DNA from: Rostratula benghalensis
Lineage: Eukaryota > Chordata > Aves > Charadriiformes > Rostratulidae
Reading direction: 5' to 3'
Assembly: GCA_013399305.1 (NCBI GenBank)
Contig: VXAI01000013.1
Location: forward strand, 62,001 to 126,000
DNA length: 64,000 bases
Shown in pieces: positions 63,610 through 64,000 of this stretch; the first letter of the stretch is position 1, and the number at the start of each line of letters is the position of its first letter. The notes under the pieces were generated by a model. The model was not told where the DNA came from, did no database searches, and saw nothing but the letters and a program-made list of their open reading frames with translations. Position numbers and translations under genes: made by a program.

Positions 63610-64000
63610 CATGAGCACAGGCATTGCCTGCCTTGGGAAGGAGGCAACATTTCCTCCTTTTGCACCCTATGACCAGTTCCTCTAGTCTGATTCACAAAAA
63701 AAATTTTGAAAATTTCAAATTATATTTTCTATTGGTGAAAGAGATAGGGAGACTCTTGGCCTTTAAAATACCTTCTGTGGTTGTTCATAGATTTTTCTGG
63801 ATGTGTTCCAATAAATAAAATGGTGCCTGTTAGGTGAAGAAAGACTTTTCCTTCTAATCAGTGACTATTTCTGTTATAGAGCTCCTTCTGAACTGTACAG
63901 TATTTACTACATAAAACATCTGAAGAATTTTTATGAAGTAGAATCTGATGAATCTTTGAAAACCAATTCCTGTGTGCATTACATACACAAGGTAAAAACA
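63610..64000. other. Unannotated DNA to window end
   Basis: CR1 similarity ends at about 63609. The remainder is AT-rich, with no gene or assignable repeat seen. Confidence 0.5.

Overview
The window looks like gene-poor nuclear DNA from a bird, most likely Neoaves. It is AT-rich with scattered homopolymers and (TTTG)n/(CAAA)n tracts, and no protein-coding gene could be supported. The avian assignment rests on the transposons. There are several CR1 LINE copies, two of which keep the avian CR1 3' end with its ATTCTGTGA-type octamer. There are also ERVL-class LTRs of a family common in neoavian genomes, whose antisense strand runs from about TGTCGTGG or TGTTGTGG to about CCAGGACA. Fossil MIR-like SINEs fit an old amniote background.

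Layout. 1-14 kb is unannotated AT-rich DNA with one splice-flanked open segment on the minus strand (1990-2124) that is at best a possible exon. 14.2-15.3 kb is a compositionally distinct block, probably an unassigned decayed transposon. 15.3-32.8 kb is mostly unannotated, with a near full-length MIR-like SINE at 18.9-19.15 kb and a GC-richer block at 24.3-25.1 kb. 32.8-34.36 kb is a 5'-truncated but well preserved CR1 carrying the reverse transcriptase region. 37.75-38.56 kb is a solo ERVL-type LTR in minus orientation with a probable 5-bp target duplication. 38.6-50.3 kb holds simple repeats, one or two MIR-like fragments and a doubtful LTR-like segment. 50.33-51.1 kb is a second CR1 on the minus strand. 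54.6-55.1 kb has an LTR end beside a much older CR1 fragment, and 58.4 and 59.5 kb hold two further fossil CR1 3' ends. 61.86-63.6 kb is a third CR1 (endonuclease through start of reverse transcriptase), split by a short ERVL LTR with a near-perfect 5-bp target duplication.

Nothing in the window works as a gene set. It reads as intergenic or long-intron DNA shaped by successive transposon waves: MIR and old CR1, then younger CR1, then ERVL LTRs. Most open reading frames are short, lack coding character or lie in repeats. I did not find a convincing new biological system. The best items for follow-up are the nested LTR-in-CR1 insertion, the MIR fossils, the candidate exon at 1990-2124 and a few unexplained hairpins. 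Single ambiguous bases (N) occur at 37393 and 58102.
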